From: Methanosarcina sp. MSH10X1
GTDB taxonomy: Archaea; Halobacteriota; Methanosarcinia; Methanosarcinales; Methanosarcinaceae
Direction of reading: 5' to 3'
DNA length: 64,000 nt
Assembly: GCF_004099695.1 (NCBI RefSeq)
Contig: NZ_SCHL01000011.1
Span: forward strand, 1 to 64,000
Numbering within the stretch: the stretch's first letter is position 1; each line of letters begins with the position of its first letter. Shown piece after piece: positions 44,312 to 52,831 of this stretch. The position numbers and the translations under genes are program-made. Below the pieces are notes generated by a model that was given only the letters and a program-made list of their open reading frames with translations, searched no databases and had not been told where the DNA came from.

Positions 44312-45664
44312 ATGGAAAGGACATATGATATTATAATTCTCGGGACAGGCACTGCGGGCAGGACTCTTGCAGGCAGGGCAGGGTCATCAGCATTGAAATT
44401 CGCCATTATTGACTCAAGGGAGTATGGAGGTACCTGCCCGCTCAGAGGCTGTGACCCAAAAAAGACGCTTGCAAGTGTTTCTGAAGCCACGGACTGGAAT
44501 AACAGGCTCATAGGAAGAGGTGCAGGGACAAAAGAGCCTTTAAAAGTTGATTGGCCTTCACTTATCAAATTTAAGAGAACTTTTACTGAAGGCTATCCCC
44601 GTGAGACTGAAGAAATGTTTACGGAAATGGGGATTGACATGTATCGCGGGAGAGCATATTTCGCTGATGAAAATACAGTCGTTGTAGGCGAAGATAGACT
44701 CAAAGGGGAACACATCTTCATTGCCACGGGTTCAAAGCCCAGGAAATTAGGCATACCCGGGGAAGAATATCTTACGACAAGTGAGGGTTTTATGGAAACT
44801 GAAAAGCTCCCCCAAAGGGTCATTTTTATCGGGGGTGGCTATATCTCTTTTGAATTTGCACATATTGCGAGAAGGGCGGGGTCTGAGGTTTTAATCCTGC
44901 ACAGGAGCGAAAGGCCGCTCAAGCCTTTCGATTCTGATATGGTGGAGCTGCTTGTAAAAGCCTCAGAAGCATCAGGCATTAAAGTCCTTACAAATAACCC
45001 GGTGGTAGCTGTAGAAAAGGAAAATAACGGTTTTCTGGTCAGAACCGAACTCAAAACCGGAGATAAGTCCGAAACCCAGACTTTTCATGCGGATATGGTC
45101 GTTAACGGAGCTGGAAGAGTCGCTGATATCGAAGACCTGAAACTTGAAAATGCAGGCGTTAAAACTGAAAAAAAGGGTATTACAGTTGACAAACACATGC
45201 AGACTTCAAACCCCCGCATTTATGCCGGAGGAGACTGTGTGGCCGATGGAATGCAGCTCACTCCCGTAGCAACCCTCCAGGGAAAAGTCGCCGCATCTAA
45301 CATTCTGGACGGAGATGGTGCCGAAATTGATTACACCGGTATCCCCAGTGCGGTCTTCACCATTCCTGCCCTGGCTTCGGTAGGAATCAATGCCCCTGAG
45401 GACAGTGATAAGTACAGGGTAATCTTCCGGGACCGAAGCAACTGGAATTCAACACGCAGAGCCGGATTTGAATTTGCAGCATCAAAGGTTATTCTTGATG
45501 AAACCAGTGACCGTATAATGGGAGCTCATATCCTCGGCCCGAATGCTGAAGAAGCCATAAATATTTTCGCTGTGGCAGTAAGGCTTAACCTCAGCATGTC
45601 GGATATAAAGAAAGTTATCTTCACTTATCCTACGGTATGTTCGGATATTCCTTATATGCTGTAA
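44312..45664 (+). CDS. FAD/NAD(P)-dependent disulfide-reductase-family oxidoreductase
   Basis: 450-residue flavoprotein of the glutathione-reductase/mercuric-reductase family. The FAD motif GTGTAGRTLAGRAG is at residues 11-24, and the redox-active disulfide C42/C47 lies in GGTCPLRGCDPKK. A second Rossmann motif (FIGGGYISFEFAHIARRAG) binds NAD(P)H, and YAGGDCVADG completes the FAD site. Classical members end with an HPT-x-x-E catalytic dyad; here the position reads YPTVCSDIP, so the active-site His is replaced by Tyr. It may reduce a non-disulfide acceptor or a methanogen-specific thiol. GGTTGGGGAG precedes the ATG. The substrate is unknown. Confidence 0.92.
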   Translation: MERTYDIIILGTGTAGRTLAGRAGSSALKFAIIDSREYGGTCPLRGCDPKKTLASVSEATDWNNRLIGRGAGTKEPLKVDWPSLIKFKRTFTEGYPRETEEMFTEMGIDMYRGRAYFADENTVVVGEDRLKGEHIFIATGSKPRKLGIPGEEYLTTSEGFMETEKLPQRVIFIGGGYISFEFAHIARRAGSEVLILHRSERPLKPFDSDMVELLVKASEASGIKVLTNNPVVAVEKENNGFLVRTELKTGDKSETQTFHADMVVNGAGRVADIEDLKLENAGVKTEKKGITVDKHMQTSNPRIYAGGDCVADGMQLTPVATLQGKVAASNILDGDGAEIDYTGIPSAVFTIPALASVGINAPEDSDKYRVIFRDRSNWNSTRRAGFEFAASKVILDETSDRIMGAHILGPNAEEAINIFAVAVRLNLSMSDIKKVIFTYPTVCSDIPYML

Positions 45665-45791
45665 CCTGGGGCAGGAAGCAGGCAATTAATATTACCAGGA
45701 ATTTATTCAAGAAAGACAGTTTTAAATAAAGTTTCCGCAAACATATTATTCCCTACTGACACCTGAAAGCAAATCTGAAAATGGAGCCGTT

Positions 45792-46505
45792 ATGCCTGAA
45801 AAAAATCCAGAAAAATCGGACACGCAGGACCTTGTTTCTGAGTATGATCTCCCTGACAATACTCATAATTTCGACCGAATCTGGGCTCTTCTAAAGGAAG
45901 AGTATCCTGATGTAAAACCCTCCCTTAATTACAGCAATCCCCTTGAACTGCTTGTAGCGACAGTGCTTTCAGCCCAGTCAACCGATGTCCAGATTAATAA
46001 AGTGACTGCGGAACTGTTCAAAAAGTACAGAACCGCAGAAGACTATGCCGGTGCAGACCCGAGGGAGCTTGAGAATAATCTCTACTCTACAGGCTTTTAC
46101 AAAAGCAAGGCAAGAAACATTAAAGCCGCTGCACAGATAATTCTTGAAAAACATAACGGCGAAGTCCCGAAGACTATGGAAGAGCTGGTTACTTTGCCAG
46201 GCGTGGGAAGAAAAACCGCCAATATAGTGCTTGCCAGGGCATTCGGGATAATTGAGGGAGTTGCTGTAGATACACATGTAAAAAGGGTTTCGAGAAGGTT
46301 GGGATTCACTAAAAATTCCGATCCTGAGAAAATCGAAAGGGATCTCATCTCGCTTGCTCGAAGGGAAGACCTTGATTCGATTTCCATGACCCTGATTTAC
46401 CATGGGAGGAAAATCTGCCAGGCAAGGAAGCCAAAATGCCCCTCCTGCGTTGTGAACCAGTTCTGCCCCTCAAGTATAATATTTATGGCGCGATACTATT
46501 CATAA
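45792..46505 (+). CDS. nth: Endonuclease III
   Basis: 237-residue base-excision DNA glycosylase/AP lyase for oxidised pyrimidines. The helix-hairpin-helix with catalytic Lys is LPGVGRKTANIVLARAFG (~residues 134-151), and the catalytic Asp is in VAVDTHVKRVSRRLGF. The [4Fe-4S] ligands have the canonical C-x6-C-x2-C-x5-C spacing in CQARKPKCPSCVVNQFC. After the cluster the protein ends in a short hydrophobic tail (IIFMARYYS) directly before the palindromic repeat array, so the last residues may have been altered by the repeat. The ATG gives an N-terminal ~25-residue charged extension, common in archaeal homologues. Confidence 0.95.
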   Translation: MPEKNPEKSDTQDLVSEYDLPDNTHNFDRIWALLKEEYPDVKPSLNYSNPLELLVATVLSAQSTDVQINKVTAELFKKYRTAEDYAGADPRELENNLYSTGFYKSKARNIKAAAQIILEKHNGEVPKTMEELVTLPGVGRKTANIVLARAFGIIEGVAVDTHVKRVSRRLGFTKNSDPEKIERDLISLARREDLDSISMTLIYHGRKICQARKPKCPSCVVNQFCPSSIIFMARYYS

Positions 46506-47400
46506 CCTTAGCTTTTTTAAAAATAGCTTGCCCGCAAGCCTTTTCAAAAAAGGCTTGAGCGAAAACCTTTTGAGAAAAGGTTTTATCGCAAACTTTTTCA
46601 AAAAAAGTTTGATCAAAAACTAATGCTTTATCGAAACCGGTGTAACCGGAGCGTGATCGACCGGCGCAACGCAAGCCTTTTACAAAAAGGCTTGAGCGAA
46701 AACTTTTTCAAAAAAAGTTTTATCAAAAACTCATGTTTTATCTAGACCGGTGTAACCGGGGCGTGATAAACCGGCGCAACGCAAGCCTTTTACAAAAAGG
46801 CTTGAGCGAAAACTTTTTCAAAAAAAGTTTTATCAAAAACTCATGTTTTATCTAGACCGGTGTAACCGGGGCGTGATAAACCGGCGCAACGCAAGCCTTT
46901 TACAAAAAGGCTTGAGCGAAAACTTTTTCAAAAAAAGTTTTATCAAAAACTCATGTTTTATCTAGACCGGTGTAACCGGGGCGTGATAAACCGGCGCAAC
47001 GCAAGCCTTTTACAAAAAGGCTTGAGCGAAAACTTTTTCAAAAAAAGTTTTATCAAAAACTCATGTTTTATCTAGACCGGTGTAACCGGGGCGTGATAAA
47101 CCGGCGCAACGGTTTCAACGCAAACTTTTTCAAAAAGGCTTGAGCGAAAACTCATGATTTATCGAAACCGGTGTAACCGGAGCGTGATCGACCGGCACAA
47201 CGGTCGAGGCACAATGGTTTCGGCGCAATGCAAGCTTTTCCCAAAAAATGTTTTATCACAAACTTTTTGGAAAAAAGTTTGATCAAAAACGCATGTCTAT
47301 TGAAAACCACATAGATGCGTTGTAAACCGACGCAATGCAAGCTTTTCCCAAAAAATGTTTTATCACAAACTTTTTTCCAAAAAGTTTGATCAAAAACGGT
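46506..47400. repeat. Palindromic repeat array: 27-bp hairpin units nested in a 110-bp tandem repeat
   Basis: Three 27-bp units at 46533, 46560 and 46587 each hold one hairpin, with stems AAGCCTTTT/AAAAGGCTT, AAACCTTTT/AAAAGGTTT and AAACTTTTT/AAAAAGTTT. The stem ends change in a compensated way. Next come four near-identical 110-bp units (46671, 46781, 46891, 47001), each made of two 27-bp hairpin units and a 56-base spacer with TAGACCGGTGTAACCGG and CCGGCGCAAC. Degenerate copies run to about 47400. The array separates the 3' ends of nth and the CbiN-like gene. Apparent reading frames on both strands are by-products of the period. A related block lies at 54.8 kb. Confidence 0.88.
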
Positions 47401-47467
47401 ATTATTTCTTTAGTATTATTCCTTTAATCAGTATTGAGCAGTTAGATTGTAAGCCAGCATTAAGAGT

Positions 47468-47773
47468 TCAGGCTTTCTTTTTGAACACTTTTCCAAATCC
47501 AAAACTGATTGCCAGTACTGCAAGAGTTCCGGCTGCTATTGCTGCAACTTCTCCGCTTTTGCCCATGCCTTCAATTGAGTAATCAGGCATTGGAGAACTT
47601 ATAACCGGTCCACTTTCTTCCAGGTCGGACAGTTTTGATTCATCGACCACGCCCGCAGCAGCACTCTCCAGTCCGTCTGGATCTGGTGAAGCGAGAAATG
47701 GGGCTAGTATCGCAATCATGAGGGCGACTGCAATCCCAAAATAAAAAAATTTTTTATTAGCTCTACCGCTCAC
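47468..47773 (-). CDS. PDGLE-domain (CbiN/NikN-like) cobalt/nickel transport subunit
   Basis: 101-residue protein with two membrane segments, one near the N-terminus (FFYFGIAVALMIAILAPFLA) and one near the C-terminus (VAAIAAGTLAVLAISFGFGK). The extracytoplasmic loop begins SPDPDGLESAA, the PDGLE signature of small accessory subunits that replace or resemble CbiN/NikN in Co2+/Ni2+ ECF transporters. Its start overlaps the cbiM stop by four bases, so it is translationally coupled to it. The 3' end faces the palindromic repeat array. Confidence 0.9.
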   Translation of the reverse strand: MSGRANKKFFYFGIAVALMIAILAPFLASPDPDGLESAAAGVVDESKLSDLEESGPVISSPMPDYSIEGMGKSGEVAAIAAGTLAVLAISFGFGKVFKKKA

Positions 47774-48435
47774 GCCATTGCCTCCGTTTCAGCTCTCTCG
47801 GTTCTCGTGTTAAGATCGTCTTCAAGAAGGTCAGGCCGGGATTTTGCAATGGCTGTAATTGCAACCGAGGTAATGAGTCCTTCTCCTATGAAGCCGATGA
47901 TAAGGTGAAATGTTCCCATAGCTATAAGTCCAGAAACCAGGGGGAAAGTGCCAGCCAGCCATAACTGGATAGTACAGGTAATTGCCGAAATAAAAAGTCC
48001 AAGCCAGGCACCTGCGAAAGCTGCAATATTTGCGCTCAGACCTCTACGGAGGATACTGTAAGTGTAATATCCGACAAATCCAGACACAACTCCCATGTTC
48101 AGGATGTTTGCGCCCATTGTAGTAATTCCTCCGTCAGCAAAGGCAAAACCCTGTACCAGCAGCACCAGCGTCAGCACAAGCACTCCCGCCCAGGGACTTC
48201 CGAAAACTATAGCTACAAGGGCTGCCCCGACCATATGTCCGCTTGTCCCCATCCCAATTGGAATATTCATGGCCTGGATTGCAAAAATCCCGGCTGCAAG
48301 AGCAGCAAGAATAGGCACTTTCATCTCATCAAGCTCGTTTTTTGCCCACTTAACTGACATTATAATAAATGGAAGGGCAAGAACCCAGTAAATTATTGCA
48401 TGGTCAAGCGGTATGAACGAATCAGGTATATGCAT
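47770..48435 (-). CDS. cbiM: CbiM/NikM-like metal-binding S-component of ECF transporter
   Basis: 221-residue integral membrane protein. The free N-terminus MHIPDSFIPLDHAI supplies the metal-ligating Met-His of CbiM/NikM, and the conserved GTSGHMVGAALVAI loop supplies another His. About six to seven hydrophobic segments are present. It captures Co2+ or Ni2+, metals needed in methanogens for corrinoids and F430, and works with a small PDGLE/CbiN subunit, CbiQ and CbiO. GAGGG lies before the ATG. It is separated from cbiQ by 500 bases containing repeats phased at 32 bp, so it probably has its own promoter. Confidence 0.92.
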   Translation of the reverse strand: MHIPDSFIPLDHAIIYWVLALPFIIMSVKWAKNELDEMKVPILAALAAGIFAIQAMNIPIGMGTSGHMVGAALVAIVFGSPWAGVLVLTLVLLVQGFAFADGGITTMGANILNMGVVSGFVGYYTYSILRRGLSANIAAFAGAWLGLFISAITCTIQLWLAGTFPLVSGLIAMGTFHLIIGFIGEGLITSVAITAIAKSRPDLLEDDLNTRTERAETEAMA

Positions 48436-48935
48436 TCATTTTCCCTCTTTTTACCCCTATCTCTTTTTTCCTGTCAAATCAAGCAGGAACCTTTTTTTAC
48501 GTTGGAAAATATTCCTGAAACGAGGAATAGAAAACGTTCTAAATATTGAACCTGAAACTCTCTTTCAGCGAAGAACTTAATTTCCAAGAGTCTCTTACAG
48601 TGTTTCTGGTTACTGTTTTCAATGAATATTTTTGATAATAATAGATTGTCCAGTATTACATATATACGTTTTGATATTACTTTGTTCGACGATTTTTCGC
48701 TTTCATCTAATTGAGTATCTCTGTATTTATATATACGTCAAATTGCGTATTCTATATTAACGGTATATATAGAATTGAGTATTCACGGGTAATCGTTTAG
48801 TATTAAACTTTATAATCAATAATCTCACCATTTCGAAGCTCTTCTTCCTATTGACCTGCCTGAAAACCTTTTCATAAAGATCGGGAAAAAGAAAAAAAGG
48901 ATTTTGAAAAATGAAAATGCCCGCAGCATGAGCCT
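48436..48935. other. Regulatory gap inside the metal-transport cluster
   Basis: 500 bases between cbiQ and cbiM, both leftward, without a credible gene. It contains three AATTG(A/C)GTAT elements at exact 32-base spacing and an inverted repeat (listed separately). Placement 270-330 bases before cbiM suggests control of the CbiMN half of the transporter. Confidence 0.4.
48709..48784. promoter_or_regulatory. Three direct repeats phased at 32 bp, plus an inverted repeat
   Basis: AATTGAGTAT (48709), AATTGCGTAT (48741) and AATTGAGTAT (48773) are spaced exactly 32 bases apart, about three helical turns. Between the last two, ATTCTATAT (48749-48757) pairs with ATATAGAAT (48767-48775). The arrangement looks like a multi-site operator or promoter region for the leftward cbiM. 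It could respond to metal or corrinoid status; this is inference. Confidence 0.6.
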
Positions 48936-49742
48936 TCAGACAAGAAAATGGATATATGCTATGCTCGCGGTACTGAGAAGCAAAAAGAGTATGTCCGTAG
49001 TCCGAATTTTTGCTCTGTAATATGCTTTTTCATGGCCGCTCCCATAACCTCTGCAGAGCATGCTGATATACGTCTTTTCTCCCTGCTCATACGAGCGCAC
49101 GAAAATTGCACTTATACTGTGTCCTATTTGTTTGAGAATCCACTTCCTGGGCACCTTACTATTCCATATATTGAAGAGACGCGTCTCCTGTGCAACCTTT
49201 ATTCTTTTCAGGACAGCCCAGAACAGGAAAAGATAGCGTACCATCATACTGAGGAGCAGGGTAAATTCCCTTGGAATCCCCATCCTGTCTGCGGCTGCAA
49301 CCATATCCCTGAGTCGGGTGGTTGAAGAAAGCAGGACTATAGCTGTTATGCACACCAGAAACTTCGCAAGCAATGTACTCCCGAAAGCCAGTCCTTCGTA
49401 GGTTATGCTGAGTCCGAGAGGCAGGTCAAGCGGATAAGGTGTATAATTTTCCACAAAGGAAGGTCTCAGGAAAAGCTGAATAATGGCAATCCCGAGCCCG
49501 AAAGGTAAGACTGCAAGGATTCGAATGAGAAAATATTTTAAGTCCAGCCCTGCGGCAAGCACAAGGAGCATCAAATAGGCTTCTATGGCAAGAAGGCGAA
49601 CCATATTTTTTTCATGAATCCGGGGCAGGCTAACTGCATAAACGATTATCGCAAGTGCAAAAATTAACTTTATCCGGGAGTCAAGCCTGTGCACAGGACT
49701 GTCTTTATATGATTCGCGTTCGATATCAGTAAGGGTTACCAT
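48936..49742 (-). CDS. cbiQ: CbiQ-like T-component of cobalt/nickel ECF transporter
   Basis: 268-residue membrane protein with about five to six hydrophobic segments. It begins with the CbiQ pattern VHRLDSRIKLIFALAIIVYA, and it carries the two T-component coupling elements near RYLFLFWAVLKRIKVAQETR and FVRSYEQGEKTYISMLCRGY. T-components transmit ATPase motion to the metal-binding S-component. It lies 37 bases downstream of the ATPase gene on the same strand, while cbiM is 500 bases further on. Confidence 0.92.
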   Translation of the reverse strand: MVTLTDIERESYKDSPVHRLDSRIKLIFALAIIVYAVSLPRIHEKNMVRLLAIEAYLMLLVLAAGLDLKYFLIRILAVLPFGLGIAIIQLFLRPSFVENYTPYPLDLPLGLSITYEGLAFGSTLLAKFLVCITAIVLLSSTTRLRDMVAAADRMGIPREFTLLLSMMVRYLFLFWAVLKRIKVAQETRLFNIWNSKVPRKWILKQIGHSISAIFVRSYEQGEKTYISMLCRGYGSGHEKAYYRAKIRTTDILFLLLSTASIAYIHFLV

Positions 49743-49779
49743 TAAAAGTTCTCCTTTGAGGAAGAGTTTTCTCTGGTTT

Positions 49780-50763
49780 TCACTTCATCCCTGCCTTCTG
49801 GTTTCCGGGGCCGATAACCCTGAGAATTTCGTCCCTGGCTTTTTCAGCCGTTATCTGTATATTGACGTCGAGTCCTTCCTGCTGGAGCATCTCGAATACC
49901 TCAGCTACCCTGGGAAGCCTGAGATGGGCTTTCCTGAGAAGTTCGGGATCACTGAAGATCTCTTCCGGGGTTCCATCAGCTTCAAGCCTTCCATGATGGA
50001 GAACAAAAACCCTTTCCGCAAAATAAGGGACAACATCCACATCGTGGGTGGAAAGGAGCAGGGTAATTCCAAGTTCCCGGTTCATTTTCATAATCAGTTC
50101 AAGCACGCGGGCAGAACTGAGAGGATCAAGGCCGGCGGTTGGCTCATCAAGGACTATAACCTCAGGGCGCATGGCAAGGATGCCTGCAATTGCCACAAGC
50201 TTTTTTTGCCCTCCACTCAGATGATGAGGGGCTCTCTCCTCAAAACCTGTGAGTCCGACCATCTCAAGGGCTTCTTTAACTCTTACTTCGACCTCGCTTC
50301 TGGGCAAACCCATATTAATTGGCCCAAAAGCGATATCTTCCTCGACACTCGGCGCAAGCACCTGGTCGTCAGGGTCCTGAAAAACAATGCCTATGGTCTC
50401 CCTGCATACCCGGACATTCTTTTTAGTCACTTTTTCTCCCTTTACCAGGACTTCTCCTGAAAGAGGGCGCAGGATTCCATTAAGGTGTTTGAATAAAGTT
50501 GATTTTCCGGCTCCATTAGCCCCAAGCACTGCGACTCTCTCCCCTTTGAACACTTTAAGGTTGATTTTATCCAGGGCGTTTGACTCGAGATGAGGATATC
50601 TATGGCAGAGATCTTTTGCTTCCAGGATAGGAACAATGTTTCTTTCGGAACTGTTACCCGGTTTTTCGGAGCCTGATCCGGATCTATGATTCCTCCTGCC
50701 TGTTGTCTCTTTCGGGAAAATTGCTGCTTCATCGGGGTTATGTGGGGAATTCGGAATACTCAT
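49780..50763 (-). CDS. cbiO: CbiO-like ATPase of cobalt/nickel ECF transporter
   Basis: About 327-residue ABC ATPase. Walker A GANGAGKST is at about residues 73-81, the Q-loop lies in IVFQDPDDQVLAPSVEEDIA (typical ECF form), the signature is HLSGGQKKLVAIAGILA, and Walker B is VIVLDEPTAGLD. An N-terminal ~40-residue extension rich in Ser, Gly and Arg precedes the ABC fold and is unusual. The C-terminus (residues ~255-327) has the extra domain often seen in CbiO proteins. The ATG at 50763 is preferred to the GTG at 50781. It is the first gene of a leftward cbiO-cbiQ unit and powers the metal transporter completed by cbiM and the PDGLE gene. Confidence 0.92.
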   Translation of the reverse strand: MSIPNSPHNPDEAAIFPKETTGRRNHRSGSGSEKPGNSSERNIVPILEAKDLCHRYPHLESNALDKINLKVFKGERVAVLGANGAGKSTLFKHLNGILRPLSGEVLVKGEKVTKKNVRVCRETIGIVFQDPDDQVLAPSVEEDIAFGPINMGLPRSEVEVRVKEALEMVGLTGFEERAPHHLSGGQKKLVAIAGILAMRPEVIVLDEPTAGLDPLSSARVLELIMKMNRELGITLLLSTHDVDVVPYFAERVFVLHHGRLEADGTPEEIFSDPELLRKAHLRLPRVAEVFEMLQQEGLDVNIQITAEKARDEILRVIGPGNQKAGMK

Positions 50764-50930
50764 ACTGAAAACGTCCTGCACGAAACTCGCGTCTAACTGC
50801 GGAAACTAACTTTTTTCAAAATAGTGCTACTATTAATGAAGTTATCTTTTTTATGCGTTATGGTTTATACTTTTCTGCTTTTGAAGTTTAAGAGATAATT
50901 ATACAAATCTTCCCGGCATATTTTTTTCCA

Positions 50931-52028
50931 ATGCAGCGTGTTGTTCTACATGTGGATATGGACTATTTTTTTGCAGCTATTGAAGAGCGGGAAAATCTCG
51001 GGCTTCAGGGAAAAGCCGTTGTGGTCTGCATGCTCTCAGGAAGAAGCGGGCTAAGTGGGGCTGTAAGTACCTGCAACTATATTGCACGGGAATCCGGAAT
51101 CAGGGCAGGTATGCCCTGCTCAAAGGCAAAGAAACTGAATCCTGAGGCTGTTTTTTTACCTGTCAGAAAGGATTTCTACACTTCGGTTTCGGACCGGGTT
51201 ATGGAAATTCTCAGAAGTTATGCGGATATCAGCGAGACCGGGGAGGCATTTGAGCAAATCAGCATAGATGAGGCATTCCTGGTAATTACCGACAGGGCAG
51301 GTGGGGACTTCAGCCTTGCCTATGAGACTGGAATCCAGATTAAGAATGAAATAAAGGATAAGGAAAAACTGACCTGTTCAGTAGGGATAGGTCCGAATAA
51401 GCTTATTGCCAAGATGGCTTCCTCTGTACAGAAACCTGACGGAATTACAGTTATAAGTCCGGACAAGCTCGAGAGCTTTCTCTGGCCCCTTAAGGTGTCT
51501 AAACTCTGGGGGATCGGAAATGTAACCGCAGGAAAGTTACAGGAAATGGGCATAGTCACATTAAAAGACCTGGCTGAGCACGATGTCATCGACCTGATTT
51601 CCACCTTCGGAAAAACCCGGGGGATCTGGCTTAAACAGGCTGCGGCAGGAATCGATGATTCTCCCGTAAAAGAAAGGGACGGCTCCGAGCAGATAGGGAG
51701 GATTGCAACCCTGCCTGAAGATACCCTTGATATCAACTTTATCTCTCAGTTGCTTGACAGGCTGGCAGGAGATGTAATCTCAAAACTCGATTCAAGGGGG
51801 CTCTCCTTCAGGACTGTAACCGTTACGGTCATAAATTCGAAGTTCAAAATGTATACCAAAAGCCGTACATTAAACCACCCCGCATATTCAAAGGAGACTC
51901 TTCTCGAAGTCGCTAATGAAATCCTGGATGAGTTTCTATCGGAAAGCAGGACTGAGTTCAGGCGTGTAGGGGTCAGGGTAGGGGAGCTACAGAAAACAAT
52001 GGGTCAGAAAAGCCTTTTCGATTATTGA
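50931..52028 (+). CDS. dinB: DNA polymerase IV (Y-family translesion polymerase)
   Basis: 365-residue Y-family polymerase for lesion bypass. The catalytic acids are in VLHVDMDYFFAAIEERENL (residues ~5-23) and ISIDEAFLVITDRAGG (~105). The finger/thumb pattern VSTCNYIARESGIRAGMPCS and the helix-hairpin-helix of the thumb (LWGIGNVTAGKLQEMGIVTL) are present. The C-terminus QKSLFDY is a PCNA-interacting PIP box. The length is normal. It diverges from cbiO across ~165 bases. Confidence 0.96.
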   Translation: MQRVVLHVDMDYFFAAIEERENLGLQGKAVVVCMLSGRSGLSGAVSTCNYIARESGIRAGMPCSKAKKLNPEAVFLPVRKDFYTSVSDRVMEILRSYADISETGEAFEQISIDEAFLVITDRAGGDFSLAYETGIQIKNEIKDKEKLTCSVGIGPNKLIAKMASSVQKPDGITVISPDKLESFLWPLKVSKLWGIGNVTAGKLQEMGIVTLKDLAEHDVIDLISTFGKTRGIWLKQAAAGIDDSPVKERDGSEQIGRIATLPEDTLDINFISQLLDRLAGDVISKLDSRGLSFRTVTVTVINSKFKMYTKSRTLNHPAYSKETLLEVANEILDEFLSESRTEFRRVGVRVGELQKTMGQKSLFDY

Positions 52029-52385
52029 GTTTTCCTCTTCTGAAGTTTTATATTTATTCGGTTTGAGGTACAAAGTACTGTATATAACTCTGACCGTGCT
52101 TATATTCCCGTATTGTTTATCTGACGTTCCCTGCTTCAATTCGGGGAATCTAATATTTCTAATATTACATTTCTCCTTTTCTGTCAATTTCAAAGCATTT
52201 TTTCATAAAATTTATCAAACAAGAAATGTAATAATAATATGAGTTATATTTCAGAATTGCATCCATGACCTGAAATTCTACTCCCATATTTTCAACGGTG
52301 GCTACTTTTAATTTTTATTTTGTCAGAATGTGTAAATTGGGATAGGAAAGGACGGCTGCAGAAGAGACGGTTAGGAGAGAACTGT
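52029..52385. other. Intergenic region
   Basis: About 355 AT-rich bases between dinB and the chagasin-like gene, with a pyrimidine-rich stretch after dinB and TATA-like runs near 52290-52320. No gene or structure is recognised. Confidence 0.3.
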
Positions 52386-52640
52386 ATGATTAAAAAACCG
52401 TTTACCATCCAGTTTCCGGAAAACCCGGTCAGCGGGTTTAGCTGGGATATCGCAACCAGTAATGGACTGCAGGTAACCGGGGACAGGTTTGTTCCCGAGG
52501 ACGATGGAAAAATTGGCGGCGGCGGGTACCATATATGGGATATTCAGGTAACGTGCCAGGGAAGCCAAAAGCTTACAGGTACATACCGCAGGGGTAAGCA
52601 GATAGCGAGTTGTTTTGAAATTATTATTGATGCTGAGTAA
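52386..52640 (+). CDS. Chagasin-like (I42) protease inhibitor, short and without signal peptide
   Basis: 84-residue protein resembling the I42 chagasin family of cysteine-protease inhibitors. The first inhibitory loop is FPENPVSGFSWDI, equivalent to the NPTTGYSW loop. The second is GKIGGGGYHIWDIQV, equivalent to GxGG with the following Trp strand. The third loop, usually RPW, here reads GTYRRGKQIAS, so its Trp is missing. AGGAG lies eight bases before the ATG at 52386. The usual N-terminal strand and any signal peptide are absent, so it is either a short cytosolic member or N-terminally truncated. It converges on a large leftward gene, with two hairpins between. Confidence 0.78.
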   Translation: MIKKPFTIQFPENPVSGFSWDIATSNGLQVTGDRFVPEDDGKIGGGGYHIWDIQVTCQGSQKLTGTYRRGKQIASCFEIIIDAE

Positions 52641-52663
52641 TACCCTGGTCCCCCGAAGGTTTT

Positions 52664-52720
52664 GATCCCTGCCAGGGATTTTCTCCGGCAAAGCCAGATC
52701 CGCCCGGCTTTGCTGGAGGC
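52664..52720. terminator. Two hairpins between convergent genes
   Basis: ATCCCT-GCC-AGGGAT (52665-52679) is followed by a longer stem CCGGCAAAGCC (52685-52695) with GGCTTTGCTGG (52706-52716), one wobble pair. T-rich sequence flanks both. They sit between two convergent stops (52640 and 52832) and probably end transcription from one or both sides. Confidence 0.5.
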
Positions 52721-52831
52721 TCATTTTATTCCTTTTCAGATTTTTCAGGTTCTTTTACTCCTCACCTATTCTCTCTTCCCACTTCCTCTTTTTGAAGGCT
52801 GATCCTTCTGATTCGAGACAACCGACGAAAA

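Noticed and set aside
46671-47110. CRISPR array suspected from regular 110-bp spacing
   Set aside because: The whole 110-bp unit is repeated; there are no unique spacers between short repeats and no cas operon.
46483-47340. Reading frames inside the palindromic array on the minus strand (GYTGFDK-type repeats)
   Set aside because: They arise because 27-bp units are a multiple of three. The peptides are simple translations of the repeat, with no start signals.
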